Source of the DNA: Rhodeus uyekii
Lineage: Eukaryota; Chordata; Actinopteri; Cypriniformes; Acheilognathidae
Length of the DNA stretch: 64,000 bases
Reading direction: 5' to 3'
Assembly (NCBI GenBank): GCA_037043235.1
Contig: JAWRVZ010000088.1
Location: 744,001-808,000, forward strand
Numbering within the stretch: the first letter of the stretch is position 1; the number at the start of each line of letters is the position of its first letter. Below, in pieces: positions 47,373 to 59,719 of this stretch. A program made the translations under genes and the position numbers. The notes under the pieces are model-generated. The model was given only the letters and a program-made list of their open reading frames with translations, was not told the DNA's origin and ran no database searches.

Positions 47373-48538
47373 AGTTACATTGAGAATCTTTCAGAAATCA
47401 TTTTTTCTCAAATTTTTGTGCTCAAGAAACATTTATTATTATGATCAATTTTAAAAACCGATGCTTAATATTTTTGTGGTAAATTTTTGTGTGTTAAATA
47501 GTTTTTCAGGATTTGTTAATAAATAGAATATTTAAAAGAACAGCATTTAATTTAAGGGGGACCTATTATGCCCCTTTAAACAAGATATAAGTCTCAGACG
47601 TCCCGAGGCATCTTGTGTTTGTGATGTTTCACCTCAAAAATACCCCACCAGTTGTTTATCATACCATGTTGTAATTAGCCATTTGTGTGGATGGAAATCA
47701 TGCCTTATTACATGAAAGCAGTCTTGGTGATGATAAAAGACTATGTTCAAAATCGCAACAACCCCAAACTTTTTATCATGTACATGTTTTTCAAATGGAT
47801 CAGGTCGTTGTGGGTCAGCTGAGCTGGCTTATTTGAAGCGAACAGATTAAACGGAGCTCATGAAGCATTCAGGTAAATTGACATAGATAATGCGATTAAA
47901 GTTGATCATGATTTATTTGCTCAGGTTTTTTGCTTTAACATTTAAAGTCATGGCCCCTTTCGCCTGGCCTACATTCCACCGTACTCTAATGCAACTCGAT
48001 TGTGAGGTCGCAGTGATGTTGGAGCGGATCAATGGGGCTGCAGCCGTGTCCGTCAGACCGCGCTGCATTATCTCACTCGTCCCTTTTCCCTTCCGACTCC
48101 CACTGCACAGGAACAGCACAGCCAAACCCCCTCTCTCACCTCATCCGATCGCTTTCCTGAGCTGCGGTTCTGCCACATGGTAGCAGACTTGATCTCTCAA
48201 CCACACTCTTTTCTTTCATTTCACCAGAACACCAGGAAAACCAGAGTATGTTGAGGGCGTGGAAAAGACGATAATGAGCGACTTCGACGTGTTTCTGCGG
48301 CCTGGCATGTCAAGTTTACAACATGCGATACTTCTCGAGTGTCTGGGAATTGCATTAAAACGCATTCCCATTGCCAGAGCCTTGAAACAACCGCCAGCAC
48401 AGTTCATGCATCATGTGGTCTGCTGGAGCCTGCTTCATAAACAGCTTTCCAAAAGCAGGACAATTGATTAGGCCTGGAGTCACTGCTGACTCACGCTGTT
48501 ATGGACGGATATTTCAGGACACGGTCAAATCTATACAG

Positions 48539-48541
<3 letters not shown>

Positions 48542-48571
<30 letters not shown>
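48542..48571. repeat. (GA)n microsatellite
   Basis: About fifteen GA units. Confidence 0.9.
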
Positions 48572-48575
<4 letters not shown>

Positions 48576-49329
48576 GACAGACTTCCAAATCTAATTAAGG
48601 GGTAAAGGCTTCATTCTGTGAAGAGAGATTTTTTTCACTATACTGTAAAAATGTTACAAAGCAGATTAAAGTAGTTCAAGTAGGCAGGAACGTTAATGAA
48701 ATATATATTACAGCAAATTTCTTGCATCCACAGCTCTTAAGTTTAAAAGAATTTTTAATATTCAAACAGAGCATTTTAGCCTAACTTTTTTAAACTCTCA
48801 TTGCTGCAGTCTGACTAGCATTTTCTGACAGTAGAGGAGCTTCTTACTGCAGATTTTAAGCAGATGATTAACTAATGAACAGTATTAATGATTTTTGTGG
48901 GGCAAATATAGGACACATTACTCCTGACGTGTAAGACAAATGCCCCCTACAAACAGTCTATTAAACCATCAGATAAAGTCTAAAGGTCAATGATTATTCA
49001 ATTCGAGTAGATAAATGTGTTCTTCATGACCTGCTTAAAGGCTGGCCCACACTAAATGATTTTAAAAGTCTTATCAGATTTTCAAAATGTGAAAGACCAC
49101 AAACATGACAATACAAATAAAAATAAACAGATTAAAGATAAACAACATAAATCCTGAATGTGAATATGGGACATCGCGTAATGTCTCTCGCAGCCAAACG
49201 TGACTTTATAGCAAACAAGCATGGCAAACAAGAAGAATGTGACAATAACGGTTATGCTGCTTTTTACAGTACATTTCAGGAAAAAAAGAAAAAGGTTTGG
49301 ATTAGTTTGCATTATGATTCTGTCTTCCA

Positions 49330-49368
49330 CCCCCCCCCCCCCCCCCCCACCACACACACACACCACAG
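49330..49368. repeat. C19 run followed by (CA)n
   Basis: A run of about 19 C (49330-49348) followed by CACACACACA. Homopolymer length may be unreliable. Confidence 0.85.
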
Positions 49369-49595
49369 GACTTCAGGAACACATTAATCATTGACGATTT
49401 GAGAAAGGTGTGGCCCTGACATTCTTCTGAGAAGATTCAATCACTTAACATTTCTATTTAAGTAGCAATTTGTTCGTTTGCTAGTTTTGAAATCATGGCC
49501 AGTGCTCGTTGCCGCTGCTATCAGTTCTCTTGGTCTTCGCACAGACTAGTGCTTGAATCTATCGCTTGACACTATTGTGGAGCCGCTCTATTTCC

Positions 49596-49697
49596 AGGGA
49601 AAGCAAGAACTGATTATAATATCAAATTGTACCTTGAATGCAATAGAAGTCGCTTTGGATAAAAGCGTCTGCCAAATGCATAAATGTGAATGTAAAA
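49596..49697 (+). repeat. tRNA-derived SINE, body and tail
   Basis: 'CCAGGGAAAGCAAGAACTGATT' through 'GAAGTCGCTTTGGATAAAAGCGTCTGCCAAATGCATAAATG' matches the SINE at 56936-57090 without its tRNA head. Plus orientation. Confidence 0.65.
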
Positions 49698-52043
49698 TCC
49701 TCGTTCCAGTGAAATCACAAAACAAAATCCACTCAAACATGTCCCTGCTCTCGAGATAGAATCACTAATGAACACCTTTGGTTTTAATGAGAGAAAAAGT
49801 ACATGAGGGCGGATTAGAGAACCAGAAACTCTCTGACATGCTTAACAAAAGTTCTACCACCAGTTTACAATGCTGATTATCAAGTTAAGAGACATTAAGC
49901 TCAATGTACTACTGGAATTGATTTCTGGACATTACAATGCTGTTTTTTGTTTGTTACTGTACATTTTGTATTAGAAGCAGAAATCACACAATTGCAAAGA
50001 AACTGAATTCTGTACTTTGCTTATCTTAAGGTTACTAGATAAGGACGATTGTGCCAGACTGATGAATAAAGTGTCAATCTACAGATAAATGCATACATAT
50101 TTAACCTGGATTCCTTATACTTTTCCAAGTGCTAAGACTTTGGTCTTTTAGAAGACACCAGAAACCAACAAGAACACCGTAGCAACTGTTAACCACGCCA
50201 TACGTCCTTGCATTGACGAGCAAGCACCTTTCACATTTTCTGAAAATCCCGTTTTATTAAAGATAATATTACATTAAGGCTCATGACTGAACATTCCTCT
50301 GTTTTTAATCTTGGAAAATAAAGAAATGTTGCATTAAAGGGTGGAAAAACATAGTGACAACACTAAAGAAACCAAATTTGGCATTTTGCACTGAAGAAAA
50401 AGTAATTTAGATTAGTACACCCAATAGCGTTTGTAAACGGATTATAATTCTTTCAAGGGAAAGAAAATGATTTTTGCATATTATGCTACATAGAGAGATT
50501 TGAAAGTCAGATCCTCGTTTCTTGCTTAATTTCTTTTATTATCTCAATAAAGCCAAGGATCCACCGTCTCCTTTGTCTCAAACTTGAGCATTTATATAAT
50601 TTCCGCTCTGGTTTTAGCCGGTTAGGGTCAATGAGCATTCGTGGTCAGACAGCAGGAAGGACAAAGTCCATTTGAAAGGCATTTGCACCTCAATGACATG
50701 AAGCCAACGTTTCCTCTATAGAAGCTTTAGTGATGTCCACTAACTACTTGACTTTGTCATGTTCAGCCCTGTGTAACATGACCGAAGCCCACTGAGCGAT
50801 GGGTCAGCCATTCTGCTCCCAATGTTATGAGTTTGCTCATTCAAACGTAATATTCAAATTTCTTCAAACTTCAATCAACCACTCATTCATTTGCCATGTG
50901 AAGCACCCATAAAACGTATTTGATTTGTCTAATAATAGTCTGGACACGACAGTCGCTTTTTGGACTATATGGAGTCATCCAGTGTTTTTTATTGTTTGCT
51001 TTGGCTTTGGAGGAACAGCCTTTGGACCGCCACTTGTGCCTTTCCTGCGGCCATGTGTAAACTGGCTGTTGGGCTGTTTTTCATGTATAGTTTATGCTCA
51101 GCCTGCTCTTTTTTTCACATCTGTATTATGCTGTGCTGAGGTGTGTGAGCTTCCTGTGCATGAACCGGTGCTTTTAAAGTGAATGGGTCTCCTGCTCTCC
51201 TGATTAAATGACGTGGGTCAGAAACGGAGGCAGTAAATAATATATTAAAGAGAATGCTCGATTTCATCGCCATGGCAACCTCTCCAGCAGTGCCATAATC
51301 GCTATAATCTCCCCCTGAGGCTTATCAGTCATTCTGGTCAGTCACCACAAGGGTCGCTTTTCAATTCCTTTCAGGTAGATAGGTAGCCAACTCTGAACTC
51401 CAGCGAACAGGCCCCACACCGAAACACAATGCAGTCCTTTCAGGGGCCTACCTTATCAGTTGCACTGCTGTACATGACTCCACAGATCTGCTTGGTGCAA
51501 CTGGTGGGAGAGCCTTTTAATCAGGCTCAAATACACCTCCCATTTAACCTCGGCGAGCTCTGTTACCATGTAAATGTTTTTATACATACAAGGTGCTTTT
51601 GTACCGCCAAGATTTGGTGCGGAAAGCGATACATGGTGCTTTTAATTACACAAGATTTTGTACGATGTCGGGCAAAGAGGTTTTGATAGCGCATCTTATT
51701 ACACTGCATTAAAAACTTGCCGTTAGCAGTTTCATTCCTATATCCAGTGCTTCTGAATTTGTAATTTGCAAGACAAAAGTGGATCTATCTGCATTAATAA
51801 AATCATTACATAATTGTGCCCAGTTAGGGCAGCAAATGGAGGACATTTCTGTATTGTTTTGTGCAAGATTTCTGGCTGTGTATTGAGTCGCCACTTGGTA
51901 TTAAACAACAACATAGAATCTAAATACTGAGGCAAAACCAGTATATAAATGCTGCTATAGCACTGGTGGTAACACTTTACTTAAAACCTTTTCAAATAAT
52001 TTTTAATGCATTAATTATGCTTTGTAATGCATGATCTCATTAT

Positions 52044-52264
52044 CCCCCGGTTTTACAGTCAAGGCTTAAGCCTAGTCCCAAACTAAAATGCTGTTTTAAC
52101 TGAAAGCAACTTGCACTGACAAATTTTAAAATTTGTCAGTGCCATTGTTTAGTCTCAGTACGCACACCAATAATGCTTTTTTCTTTCTTCTAAGGCAAGT
52201 TTATTAGAGCTACTTAAATGTACTAATTGAACTCTGGTCTAATCCTGGCTCAATCTAAGCTTTT
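52044..52264 (+). repeat. Dispersed repeat with inverted ends and a 28-bp palindrome
   Basis: It begins CCCCCGGTTTTACAGTCAAG, includes 'AGCCTAGTCCCAAACTAAAATG' and ends near 'CTAATCCTGGCTCAATCTAAGC'. This is the layout of a common cyprinid non-autonomous DNA element whose ends are partly inverted ('GGCTTAAGCCTAGTCC'/'CTGGCTCAATCTAAGC'). A shorter copy is at 7998-8115. The centre contains a perfect palindrome at 52114-52141 (CACTGACAAATTTT and its complement). Confidence 0.65.
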
Positions 52265-54772
52265 AATACCTATAATACTTATGTTATGCCTTTGGAACGT
52301 ATAATGCTTTAAAGGACATGACAAACAACCAATTTCAGATGTATCTCCAAGTATTATAATGCATTTTAACTTTGGTTACAATTATTTAGGAAAAGGCATA
52401 TTGCATTATAATATACATTATCACTACTTTTATAATGCATTTTATAGAAAAGCTTTAAGTACACTACGTTTGACCAGCATGTTTGTTTGGAACGCACTGT
52501 AAAACTTACCAGCTTTGCTCATGAACATTAATGAACCTGACAGAGCTAGATAATTTGACGAAATATGAAGACTGGTAAACAGACGCTAGTCAGGTGCTAG
52601 TCTTAGTAAAATTCTTCTTAAATGACATGGTCAGTTCACTAATGATCCAACCAGGTTGCAGAGGCTTCGGCTTGGTCTCAAATTTGTCAATTATTTTCTG
52701 GCTCTGGAGCCAAGAAAAATAAATCTGTTTAAAATATAATGGCTGTTTATAAAAAAAAAAGGCCTTAAATATTAATAAAAGTACAAACGTGTTTATACGC
52801 TAGCTACACCCACCTAGCATCCTTCCAGAAAACACCAAGATCAGCTTTCGTTGTGACGGTAAGTCAGGAGTTCCTGCGTCTCCGCTGCCCAATTCCCATG
52901 ATCCTACTCTAATTCCGTCATCACCTTTGGGGTGACATTGACCCATTCTGTGAGCAACAGCCAGGCAAAAATGCTAATTTGACGAGGACAGCGAATGGTC
53001 TCTTTGGAGCCATAATATTTTAATCTCCCCAACGTGGCAAATCAATCGGAAAGTGACCATCTGCCAGGATATGAGTGTCACTGCAGAGGGGTAATGAACA
53101 GAGCGCGAGTGATAAAGATCACCATCATCGGTCTGCTGTAAGCTCCCTCGTACCGACCGGCGAGCAGCCAGATGACAAACAGATGAGTCATGTCACCGTG
53201 TCACCTAATAAAGAAATATTACCAGACTCAAGAAAACAGCCCACGGAGGAGTCCCTCATGCTCTGCACTTTCCATGTATGAATAATATAATGCAGCGGTT
53301 TTGGTATTTGCAATAAGGTTGAGGTGAGATCTAAACTGCTTTCATAGTCTTCCGGGAACAGCCACTGGGGCCGACAGCAAAGAGTTTTAATATGGTTATT
53401 CAAGCTTGACACGGCATGCTGTCCCACAGAGAACCGAAAGGATTCTGGACCTCATCATGCTTGCCAAGCCATGTTAATGTAGTTTGAACTGTGCTTTGTC
53501 CTGTCAATGGCTACAGCTGTTTGTAAATGAGCTTGCCGTTTCAAAGCTGGCCAGTATTATTACACACTTGCGGTTGAAGATGTTGCTTACTGGGGGAGTT
53601 TTAAAGGAGGAAAGGGACCCATAATACCCCGAATCAGCTTGCAACCACTGGAGACGCAGCTTGATACCTGCAATTTTTTGTAGCTTTCTTGCTCCCTGCT
53701 AGCCAAATACTGGAGAAATCTATGGAAGGCAAAGACGCCAATGAGAAGACGAGTCTTCCTCCCACAGAGCGGTTTCCATAATCCTGCAATATCCTTTATA
53801 AGGGCATGTTGTCTTTAGAAGTCAGGTCTCACCAGAGGGAGAACAACAGGGCAATGCAAATATCCTCAACAGGGGAGATGCTCTCAGGCTGAATGAGATT
53901 TGTGCGGGGAACAAAAAAAATGTTTTTATTGAAGCTTGGTAAGCTACGATAAGGATGCAACCCTCAGCGTGGGTCCGAGCAAACATCTTTGGTATTCTGT
54001 GGCCAAATCGTAGCATTATAACTTTATTAACCAGGCAAATGTCTACAATGGAAACTGAAGCCTGGTACTGGGATTCGATGGGACAGCACGGACACCCTTA
54101 CCGACCACTTCTGTTGTCCTGACACATTATTTGGCCATTAAAAACACAAAGAATTCGCAGTGTCGGTAGTTTAGCAAAAAAGCGTTAAACGTGTTTGTGA
54201 GCTATCGGCTCCTGTGCTCATTGGTATTCAACACCACCATTTGCCCCAATTCATCTGCATCCTTCTCCTCCATGGCAACAGCAGGCAGGCTATCAGGAGG
54301 TTCTTTGATATAGGTATATGCTGTCAGAAAAAACACTGTGTCGTTTAGTTTGGGGTAGGCCTATAAAACACACCCTGCTGGTTCTCGCTTTGTAAAACTG
54401 GCTTCTACTCCTTGTCATTTGCATGAGGTCCAGCCCCCACCCACTCTTCTGAGATTTGTTTTGTTTTTTTATTGTGTGGTGTTTTGGTTAATTTAATTAT
54501 TATTATTATTTTTATAATTATTTTCAAATTTCCAATTATATCAAAAGAAAATCCCACTCACATTACTAGTAAACTTTGGTTTACCAATGGTATCGTTTTC
54601 TTTTTCTTTGTCCTTTTCTTTTTTCTTCCCCAAAACCATATAAAAGAAACATGAATTCAACATTTCTAGGAAATGCTAGGAGGCATTCTTGGAGATTAAA
54701 GCACACTTAGTAAATTTGAATTATATATATATTTTTTTTTTGAATACAAAGAAATTGTAAAACTTTAGTTTA

Positions 54773-55022
54773 GGCTCCAATTTTCACTATTAACTAGTTG
54801 ATTATTAACAAGAATATTACTAGGATATTGGCTGTTTATTAGTACTTATAAAGCACATATGAATGTCTTGTTCTGCATGACCATATTCTACACCCCTAAT
54901 CCTACCCAAATACCCAATACCAAAATGTAACAACTATGTTACTACCTATTAATAAGCAGTAATTAGGAGTTTATTGAGGCAAAAGTCGTAGTTAATTGTT
55001 AGTTAATTGTGACTATTGGACC
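54773..55022. repeat. Palindromic MITE-like element, uninterrupted copy
   Basis: The ends are imperfect inverted repeats: left 'GGCTCCAATTTTCACTATTAACTAG', right (complement) 'GGTCCAATAGTCACAATTAACTA'. Internal landmarks 'GTACTTATAAAGCACATAT' and 'CCATATTCTACACCCCTAATCC' are shared in complement with 57256-57700. Confidence 0.7.
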
Positions 55023-56152
55023 ATAATCTGAAGTGTGACCAAAGAAATGAATAGTTCTCACGTGAGAGTCATTTCAGCAGCCATTTTATTTGACATGGTC
55101 ACCTAATGGAGGCTAATATGTTGAGATCACTTAACCAGCCAATTACTGCGTAATCACTTAATCTTGCAGTCAAAACAAAAGATTCAGTCATGTATTCAGC
55201 AACTGTGCACATGTGCTTTTGCATGTTTTTATTTATAAAAAAAAACTCAATAATGTACTTATTTTGAAACAGTCATCAAAGATTCTTGACACTACATGTT
55301 TGTACAATGTTAAAAAATGAAAGTTACAGTATTTTCACATTTTAATTACTAACTCCAGCTTTTAGAAAAGCAGCCAGTATAAGTACTGAGGTCTTTGTGT
55401 TTTCAGTGTTGTTAAGTGGCACAAGCGAGACCAACAACCTCCACACTGACTCACACATGTAAATCAACCTTTACACTTAATTAAGCACAATGGGCTGTAT
55501 CAAGGTCATGAATTCTTCCTTTATAGTCGTCTATTGACGAAGCGTCAACCACACCGCCAGCGTCTAGCTTTCACACCCTATTTCATATCTGAAAACCCTC
55601 GAGGGGACACTAAAAACGCAAGGACAACCTGGAATAAAAAGGCCTATATGACACTTGTGCTGTATGGTTTTAAATTCACAAGCTATGGGTATTCATTAGC
55701 AAGATATACGGTGAGATAATTCCACCCTGGAATCTATCTGCTTCTCTTAAATTGCTCACACTGACAGAAATTAGTGCTTATATGCCTTGTTCGAATTCTC
55801 ATTTAACTACACCACGTAGAGAAAGATCCAGGGCAAAGGGTTTGCCGACATTTACAGAGACATGTTGGATATTCTACTTTTGGGTAACATGCCGTTAATG
55901 GTCCATGAAAATCTGATATCCTAATAAACCTATTCCATACAATCAAACGAGATTGCAATCCACAGCATACTGTATTAAATAAGTCCTCACCCAGCCCAGT
56001 ATAACTGAAAATCAAATGGAAAACTGAGTTACCGCATCCGTGGTATATTATAGACGGCTTAAATGTTGAAACAGAATGTAGTAAAGTTCTGAAAACCACA
56101 CACACGGGGGAAAAATTGTGGTGTTTGCTAAGTAAAGCATCACTATTATGAT

Positions 56153-56175
56153 TATATATATATATATATATATAT
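56153..56175. repeat. (TA)n microsatellite
   Basis: About eleven TA units. Confidence 0.9.
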
Positions 56176-56935
56176 GAAGAGTGGAATAAACGAACATAAA
56201 AGAAGGGTCCAGAATAAAGAATCAGCAACTGCTCTTTTGATTTGGGACAGTCACTACCCTAGCAACCACTCAGAACACACTGGGAACTGCAAAGATGTGT
56301 TAAACTACTCCGGAGGCTTTAACAGCCACATAGCAACTCCCTGGCATCAACCCTCAACCTCTTGCACTGCTCTAGCTATATTATACTTCAGTAAAATGAG
56401 TTTTATTTTAAGTAAGATCTGTTTTATTGTGTAAAATCTTTCTATACCATCTCTCAGAAATGTCAATTGCTTAGTAAATAAAGACGTTAACTCCAGTTAA
56501 GGCTTGAAGCTCTTTGGATGTAGTTTTAATACCCTTGACCTTGAGGTTCACAGAATGTGCTTTAGAAACTGACGACACCTCCTCCAGTACAGAATACGTT
56601 GCCTCCAAAAGACTTTCAAGGAAAAAATGTGTTAATAAATGAATACAAGGAAAAAAATCAACATTCAACATGCAGTCAGGTTCTTTGGCCAAGCTGTTCG
56701 TCATGGCTCATCATATGTAGCATTTGTTCAGCTCTCCAGATACCATTCCTTATTACTGAAGGAAACTTTCACTTCGAGAGGAGTCTTTTTTCATAGCTTT
56801 ACAGACCTTGTGCGCCAGAGAAAAGAGCACGTAACCATCGTTACAATATTGAGTTTTCAACTTCTGTTTTTGAGGTAGCTCTGAATATCACTATGACATC
56901 GCTGTGAAAGAGTAAAATTAGCTGTCGAGTTAACG

Positions 56936-57090
56936 AAAGTTACATTTACATTTCTGCATTTGGCAGACGCTTTCATCCATTTTATCCATTGCATTTAAGG
57001 AACACATTGAATCAGTTCTTGCTTTCCCTGGGATCGAACCCATGACCTTGATGTTGCAAACACCAATGCTCTACTGATTGAGCTACAGGA
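56936..57090 (-). repeat. tRNA-derived SINE with intact head
   Basis: Read as complement it begins with a tRNA-like head: A-box-like 'TAGCTCAATCAGTAGAGCA' and B-box 'GGTTCGATCCC', then 'AGGGAAAGCAAGAACTGATTCA', 'GAAAGCGTCTGCCAAATGC' and a short 'AAATGTAAATGTAA' tail. The head retains the pol III promoter boxes. It is the fullest of four copies in the window (others at 26.45, 30.79 and 49.60 kb). Confidence 0.8.
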
Positions 57091-57203
57091 AAGAAATACA
57101 TCAGCGCATAAAGTCCGCTTAAAACGGATGAGGCTATAAAAGGGTTTTATAAGAAAAAAAACGTATTCATTAAAAAAAGCTATGGATATTAAGTGTAAAA
57201 TAT

Positions 57204-57231
57204 ATTATTATTATTATTATTATTATTATTA
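57204..57231. repeat. (TTA)n microsatellite
   Basis: About nine ATT/TTA units followed by ATCATC. Confidence 0.9.
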
Positions 57232-57255
57232 TCATCATCCTCACAATTTATATTA

Positions 57256-57700
57256 GGATCGAATTCTCACTAACTACTAACTACGACTTTTGCATCAATA
57301 ATTTACTGCTTATTAATAGTTAGTGATGTAGCTGTTAAGGTTAGCTGTTGGGTAGGATTAGGGATGTAGAATATGGTTCCTAGGCGTTTGCGTGCAGGAT
57401 GAGGAAAGACAATGAGATGCAGGATCAACTCAAATCTCTCTTTTTAAACAACCAAGAACACTTTAGATAATAAACAAAAGGTGCACACTTGTATCGACAA
57501 GGACAAGAGAACACATGAGGGTTTACATAGGATAAGGTGGAACAGGTGAAGGAGATGACACCGAAAGCACATGGAAGATAACAGGAAGTGTGAAGCCACG
57601 TGACAGGAATAAATATTTGCTTTATAAGTCCAAATAAACAGTCAATATTCTAGTAATTTGCATGCTAATAAACAACTAGTTAATAGTGAGAATCGGACCA
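57256..57700. repeat. Palindromic MITE-like element interrupted by an insert
   Basis: This is the same family as 54773-55022 but in complement: left 'GGATCGAATTCTCACTAACTAC', right (complement) 'TGGTCCGATTCTCACTATTAACTAG'. The copy is split after 'GTAGAATATGGT' by about 0.23 kb of unrelated sequence (57383-57610) and resumes at 'TGCTTTATAAGTCC'. Confidence 0.7.
57383..57610. repeat. Insert inside the palindromic element
   Basis: Sequence starting 'TCCTAGGCGTTTGCGTGCAGG' and ending 'CCACGTGACAGGAATAAAT' replaces a ~20-bp segment present in the intact copy at 54.8 kb. Its class is unknown. It is similar in style to the block at 47.03-47.37 kb. Confidence 0.45.
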
Positions 57701-58047
57701 CAAGACAAAGTTGGAGACACAGTTGCGATACGAGCAGCTTACAGAGGTGGACGCTAGGTGTTCAGCACTCAGAGCAGAGCTCGCCTCACTCATTCACTTC
57801 ACGTGTGCGTTGACTTCCTTACGCATCTCCCGAGTCCTCCTGTGGTGTGTGTTATATACATTTATGGGGTAATTGCATATGGACTCCACTAGTGGGCCAC
57901 CTAACGGGGGTTACCGGTGGCGACGAGTGATTCACAAGTATTTAACTGGGAGCAGCACGAGTTATGAGTGTTCAATAGTAATAAATATGAGCTTCTGAGT
58001 CATGCATTATTGTGCATTTAGTCTATCCAATACACAACACAGTAAGA

Positions 58048-58254
58048 AACGTCTCGGGTTACGAATGTAACCCTGGTTCCCTGAGGGGAACGAGACGCTG
58101 CGTCTAGCGCTAGGGGAAATAGCCTTGCGTGAGTCACGTGAAGATCTGTGCAACCAATGAGAAACGAACGCGTGTGAATGCGTCACTGCCGGCGACTGCC
58201 GGTGACGTCATGAGCTAGAGCATAAGAGCGCGTCCGAAACCCGGGCGCCTCAGC
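58048..58254 (-). repeat. Right terminal repeat of DIRS-type copy C
   Basis: The 158-bp inverted repeat proper is 58097-58254 (GCTGCGTCTAGCGCTAGGGG to CCCGGGCGCCTCAGC), identical in complement to 62935-63092. The outer 49-bp extension begins AACGTCTCGGGTTACGAATG and is specific to this end. 58048-58105 is perfectly complementary to 58299-58356. Confidence 0.9.
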
Positions 58255-58298
58255 ATGAATGTCTGAAGCGGGCACGGAGGCTCAAGGAGCTGAGGCAA

Positions 58299-58396
58299 AG
58301 ACGCAGCGTCTCGTTCCCCTCAGGGAACCAGGGTTACATTCGTAACCCGAGACGTTCCCTTTCAGGGAACTCGAGCTGCGTCTAGCGCTAGGGGAA
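58299..58396 (-). repeat. Internal complementary region of DIRS-type copy C
   Basis: 58299-58356 is the perfect complement of the right outer end (58048-58105, 58 bp). 58354-58396 is the perfect complement of the left outer end (63071-63113, 43 bp). The two overlap at GTT (58354-58356), equal to the AAC found at each element end. In DIRS elements this region serves as template to complete a circular intermediate from a linear cDNA. Confidence 0.9.
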
Positions 58397-58446
58397 CGCA
58401 ATACCCACGCCACCTCAGTGACGCCGGCCTCCGGGTGTGTCCCAGC

Positions 58447-59360
58447 TCACTGAGAGAGCACCCTAGTCCCCGGGGCGGCATCGAGGTCCAAATGGTAAAA
58501 CCTCATAAAAGTGTGCGGCGAAGACCAGCCAGCCGCAGCACAAACATCAGATAAGGACACTCCGGAGAGGAGTGCCTTGGATGCCGCCATGCTCCTAGTG
58601 GAGTGGGCTCGGACCCTCAGAGGAGAAGCATGTCCGGCCGACTCGTAAGCTAAGCAGATAGCCTCGACTATCCACCTGCTTAGTGTTTGCTTAGAAGCTG
58701 GAGCCCCCTTAGGGGTCCTAAAGCCAACGCAAACGAACAGTTGGTCCAACCTACGCCAAGTGGCAGTCTTGGAACGTAAGCGTCCAGTGCTCGCACTGGA
58801 CAGACCTTGTTCTTGCTCCTACTCATGATCGCCAAATGGGGGGAGGGCAGAAGGCCTGCAGCGTAATAGACCGAGCCACATTAGTGGGAACCTTGGGGAT
58901 ATAGCCTGGCCACGGGTGGTGAAATGCCATCCCGAGCACAAACTAGATATGAAGGGGCCACTAAGAGGGCCTGAAGATCCCCAACCCTCTTGAGCGAGGC
59001 GATTGCCAGCAAAAGAAGGGTCTAAAGAGAGAGGTACTTAATAGAGATTCCTCTAAAGGTTCAAGGGATGGCTGGGACAGGCCTAGGAGTACCACGGACA
59101 AGTCCCAAGCCGGCACCCTGGTCTGTGCCGCAGGTCTCAGCCTTAGTGTACCACGGAGGAAACGAGTGACTAGGGGGTCCCTGCCCAAGGATACCCCACC
59201 CAGAGGTACGTGGCAAGCCGCTATGGCAGCCACGAAGACCTTCAAGGTGGAGGGGGACAGCCCTGCCGCAAATCTTTCTTGCAGGAACTCCGGTACTTTG
59301 CCGACTTGACAGGTTACTTGGTTCATCTGCTTTTCGCTACACCAAGACATGAAGATCAAG
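58447..59360 (-). pseudogene. DIRS tyrosine recombinase gene, broken (copy C)
   Basis: The N-terminal part at 58961-59359 reads VPEFLQERFAAGLSPSTLKV, FVAAIAACHVPLGG and LVTRFLRGTLRLRP, a core-binding SAM-like domain. The C-terminal part at 58447-58749 reads LRVRAHSTRSMAASKALLSG and VSLSDVCAAAGWSSPHTFMR then FYHLDLDAAPG. That gives the HSTR motif and the catalytic Tyr in FYHLD, ending in a natural-looking stop. The two parts are in separate frames and the segment between them (58750-58960), where the first catalytic Arg should lie, is disrupted. It would integrate the circular DNA intermediate if intact. Its position next to the internal complementary region is normal for DIRS. Confidence 0.8.
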
Positions 59361-59482
59361 GTGTAGAGTTTCCTCGTGGAGGGAGCTCTGGACTGAAAGA
59401 TGGTCTCTACAACCTCAGCTGAGAGACCGGATTCTATGAGCTGGACCCCCTAAGGGGCCAGACACATTAGCTCTGGGCGGGG

Positions 59483-59689
59483 TCAGCAACCCTCCGCCTG
59501 GGCCAGAACTCCCGGGAGCAGAGTGATGGGAGGAAAAAGCGTACAGGCGTAGCCTCGGCCACGCCTGTACCATAACAACCCGCCCCAGAGGCCCTGGATG
59601 TTTAAACGAAAGCCACAGAGGGCAGAGAAATTCTTACGGAGGCAAACAGGAGACCTGTGCCTGCCGTATCTGTCCCAAATCTGCTCCAA
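59483..59689 (-). pseudogene. DIRS RNase H / linker remnant (copy C)
   Basis: Reads EQIWDRYGRHRSPVCL and YACTLFPPITLLPGVLAQ. This resembles the E.IW..YG...LF and YAFPP..L.P motifs seen near the end of the DIRS RT-RNase H protein. It is divergent and out of frame with the neighbouring pieces. Confidence 0.5.
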
Positions 59690-59719
59690 ATAAGAAGGGG
59701 ACCAAGGGTTCCTGCCCTC

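Noticed and set aside
49082..49366. Hydrophobic minus-strand frame as a signal-peptide or membrane protein exon
   Set aside because: The frame crosses a C19 homopolymer and a CA repeat and has no family match; hydrophobicity comes from T-rich sequence.
53822..54016. Minus-strand frame ending SPLLRIFALPCCSPSG before GTGAGA, phase 1, as the adgrl2 signal-peptide exon
   Set aside because: The donor and phase fit, but the leader is long and lacks a clear start followed directly by a hydrophobic core, and it does not resemble the family leader. No evidence ties it to the gene.
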